DNA from: Massilia sp. METH4
Lineage (GTDB): Bacteria > Pseudomonadota > Gammaproteobacteria > Burkholderiales > Burkholderiaceae_D
NCBI RefSeq assembly: GCF_037094685.1
Contig: NZ_CP146614.1
Span: forward strand, 4,898,001-4,962,000
Direction: 5' to 3'
DNA length: 64,000 nucleotides
The position numbers were made by a program, and so were the translations under genes. The notes beneath the pieces are model-generated. The model was not told the DNA's origin and ran no database searches. It saw only the letters and a list, made by a program, of their open reading frames with translations. Every line of letters begins with the position of its first letter. Position 1 is the first letter of the stretch. Below are positions 62,059 to 64,000 of this stretch, in pieces.

Positions 62059-64000
62059 ATGCCCATGCTGCCGAATCTTCGCCTCACCCCGCTGGCACTG
62101 ACCATCGCGCTGCTGGCCGGCCATGCCGCCGCCGAACAGCGCAGCCTCTCGCAGGGCTGGCTGTTCGAACGCGGCGCGGTGCAGGGCGCGGAACAGCCGG
62201 CCTTCGACGATGCACGCTGGCGCAAGGTCACGGTGCCGCACGATTATTCGATCATGGACAAGCCCGATGGCTCGCCGCCCTTCGACGCGAAGGCAGTGGG
62301 CGGCCAGGACTCCGGCTATCTGCCGGGCGGCCAGGGCTGGTACCGCAAGCACTTCGTGCTGGACGCGGCGGATGCTTCGCGCGTGCTGCGCCTGAACTTC
62401 GAAGCCGTCTACATGGATGCCGACATCTGGTTCAACGGCGAGCACGTGGGCAGGCATCGCTACGGCTACACCGCGTTCACGCTGGACCTGACGGGCAAGG
62501 CCAAAGCGGGCGACAACGTGATCGTCGTGCGGGTGAACCACGTCGACCCCTCGTCGCGCTGGTATGCCGGCTCGGGCCTGATCCGCCCGGTGATGCTGGA
62601 CCTGCTGGACCCGGTGCACGTGGCGCCCGACAGCGTCTTTGCCAGCACGCGCTTCGCATCGGCCGAGCGGGGCGAAGTCGACGTGCGCGCGGCGGTTGTG
62701 AACCGGTCGCTGTCCGCCGCGAAAGTCGAGGTGACCTCGCAACTCGTGGCAGGGGATGGCACGGTGGCTGCACGGGAGCGGCTGTCCGTGACGATCCCGG
62801 CACGCGGCAAGGCCGATATCGATCACCGCCTGACGGTCGCCCGGCCGAAACTGTGGTCGCCCGACGCGCCGAACCTGTACACGCTGGTACAGGAAGTGCG
62901 TGTCGGCGGCGTGCTGAAGGACACGCGGCGCACCCGTCTCGGCATTCGCACCGTCACGGTCGATGCCGAAAACGGCCTGCGCATCAACGGCAAGAAGTTC
63001 GTGCTGAAGGGCGGGAACATCCATCACGACAATTACATGCTGGGCGCGGCCGGCGCACCGGATGCGGACCGCCGCAAGGTGGAGCTGATGAAGGATGCGG
63101 GCTACAACGCCATCCGCAGCAGCCACAACCCGGCCAGCCAGGCGACGCTGGACGCGGCCGATGAGCTGGGCGTGCTCGTCATCGATGAAGCCTTCGACAT
63201 GTGGCGCAAGTCCAAGCGCGATGCCGACTACTCGCGCTTTTTCGAAGAGAACTGGAAGCAGGATATCGACAGCCTCGTCATCAGCGGCCGCAACCACCCC
63301 AGCGTGATCTTCTGGAGCGTGGGGAACGAGATCCCGGAGCAGGCGTCCGCTGAAGGCGTTCGGACGACTCGCGAGCTGGCGGCGCGCATCCGCCTGCTGG
63401 ACACGACCCGGCCCGTGACGCAGGGTGTGAACGTCGACAGCCCCGACAATGCTCCAATCTTCGCCGAGCTCGACGTGGCCGGCTACAACTACCGTGCCCA
63501 CCTGTTCGGCAGCGATCACGCCACGCACCCCAAGCGGGTGATGTACACGTCCGAGTCGACATCGAAAGACGCGTTCCGCTATTGGGAACCGGTGGAGACG
63601 ATGCCCTGGGTGATCGGCGATTTCGTGTGGACGGCCGTCGACTACATCGGCGAGACCGGCATCGGCTGGATGGGTTATTCGAAGGACTGGAAGCAGCTGG
63701 GCCAGTATCCCTGGCACCTCGCCTACTGCGGCGAGATCGATGCGACGGGCCGCAAGCGCCCGGCCGCCTACTACCGGCAGGTGCTGTGGAAGAGCGGCAT
63801 CGACCCGGTGGCGGCCTTCGTGGAACAGCCGGCCGGCACGGAAGACTTGCCGGACCGCGAGTACTTCAAGGAGCACCCGGAGCTGGACTGGTCGCTGCAC
63901 GACCTGCACCCGAGCTGGACGTGGAAGGGGCAGGAGGGCAAGCCGCTGAAGGTATCCGTGTATTCGGAGCATCCGGAAGTGGAACTCTTCCTGAACGGGC
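62059..64000 (+). CDS. Exported glycoside hydrolase family 2 enzyme (beta-galactosidase-like), 5' part
   Basis: At least 647 codons, open to the right edge. A signal peptide (LTPLALTIALLAGHAAAEQ, cleavage about residue 26) is followed by a sugar-binding jelly roll (GWYRKHFVL, NGEHVGRHRYGY), an Ig-like domain and the catalytic barrel. The acid/base is E424 (SVGNEIPE) and the nucleophile E499 (MYTSEST), with LKGGNIHHDN and RSSHNPAS as further GH2 marks. Export and a neighbouring TonB receptor place it in the periplasm acting on imported oligosaccharides. Galactosidase is the best guess; glucuronidase or another GH2 specificity is possible. The ATG at 62065 is an alternative start. Confidence 0.9.
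   Translation, partial: MPMLPNLRLTPLALTIALLAGHAAAEQRSLSQGWLFERGAVQGAEQPAFDDARWRKVTVPHDYSIMDKPDGSPPFDAKAVGGQDSGYLPGGQGWYRKHFVLDAADASRVLRLNFEAVYMDADIWFNGEHVGRHRYGYTAFTLDLTGKAKAGDNVIVVRVNHVDPSSRWYAGSGLIRPVMLDLLDPVHVAPDSVFASTRFASAERGEVDVRAAVVNRSLSAAKVEVTSQLVAGDGTVAARERLSVTIPARGKADIDHRLTVARPKLWSPDAPNLYTLVQEVRVGGVLKDTRRTRLGIRTVTVDAENGLRINGKKFVLKGGNIHHDNYMLGAAGAPDADRRKVELMKDAGYNAIRSSHNPASQATLDAADELGVLVIDEAFDMWRKSKRDADYSRFFEENWKQDIDSLVISGRNHPSVIFWSVGNEIPEQASAEGVRTTRELAARIRLLDTTRPVTQGVNVDSPDNAPIFAELDVAGYNYRAHLFGSDHATHPKRVMYTSESTSKDAFRYWEPVETMPWVIGDFVWTAVDYIGETGIGWMGYSKDWKQLGQYPWHLAYCGEIDATGRKRPAAYYRQVLWKSGIDPVAAFVEQPAGTEDLPDREYFKEHPELDWSLHDLHPSWTWKGQEGKPLKVSVYSEHPEVELFLNG

Noticed and set aside
61998..63164. 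Plus-strand frame overlapping the GH2 start
   Set aside because: Different frame from the GH2 gene, Arg/Gly-rich with no domain; reading from 62059 gives an uninterrupted GH2 protein.

Overview
The window is GC-rich chromosomal DNA from a Gram-negative heterotroph. Three large carbohydrate-type TonB-dependent receptors, a PEP-CTERM protein, glycoside hydrolases beside the receptors, a catBCA-benABCD aromatic cluster and many two-component/c-di-GMP style signalling genes suggest a soil or plant-associated betaproteobacterium of the Oxalobacteraceae (Massilia, Duganella or Pseudoduganella-like). That assignment is inference from gene content; no rRNA or tRNA gene was seen.

Layout. 0-5.2 kb: signalling genes (partial GGDEF-EAL protein, chemoreceptor, membrane diguanylate cyclase) around a PfkB sugar kinase. 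5.3-11 kb: TonB receptor divergent from a ROK regulator, then a YghU-type GST. 11.2-15.7 kb: PEP-CTERM protein and a 1242-residue SdrD-B-repeat protein. 16-20.5 kb: HTH/coiled-coil protein, PPK2, patatin and an aromatic-acid-type MFS carrier with a clear promoter and palindrome. 21-27 kb: PA14-containing GH3 enzyme with a small exported partner, then small accessory genes. 27.1-36.4 kb: catR-like LysR gene divergent from catB-catC-catA-benA-benB-benC-benD-catD-benK, which takes benzoate to 3-oxoadipate. 36.6-46.8 kb: GH1/RmlD fusion, TonB receptor plus GH43 pair, and an MBOAT/SGNH acylation pair. 47-51.6 kb: FRG protein, TetR, RibD-like reductase and a LysR/DHA2 efflux pair. 51.7-57.2 kb: a 1812-residue protein joining two alpha/beta-hydrolase domains, a CHAT caspase-like protease and a helical tail. 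57.3-58.7 kb: an IS110/IS1111-family element. 58.8-64 kb: third TonB receptor divergent from a GH2 enzyme that runs off the end.

Connecting threads. (1) A family of dispersed palindromes built on the core GGTGTCGGACACC sits mainly between convergent genes; the IS1111-type element is inserted exactly at the border of one copy, and removing it restores the arm seen in other copies. (2) The catR-catB intergenic region contains two ATAC-N7-GTAT-type LysR boxes spaced two helical turns apart and abutting a promoter. (3) Carbohydrate capture is organised as receptor plus hydrolase or regulator modules. The most unusual coding element is the CHAT/double-hydrolase protein, which has the look of a protease-controlled effector; its second hydrolase domain lacks the nucleophilic serine.
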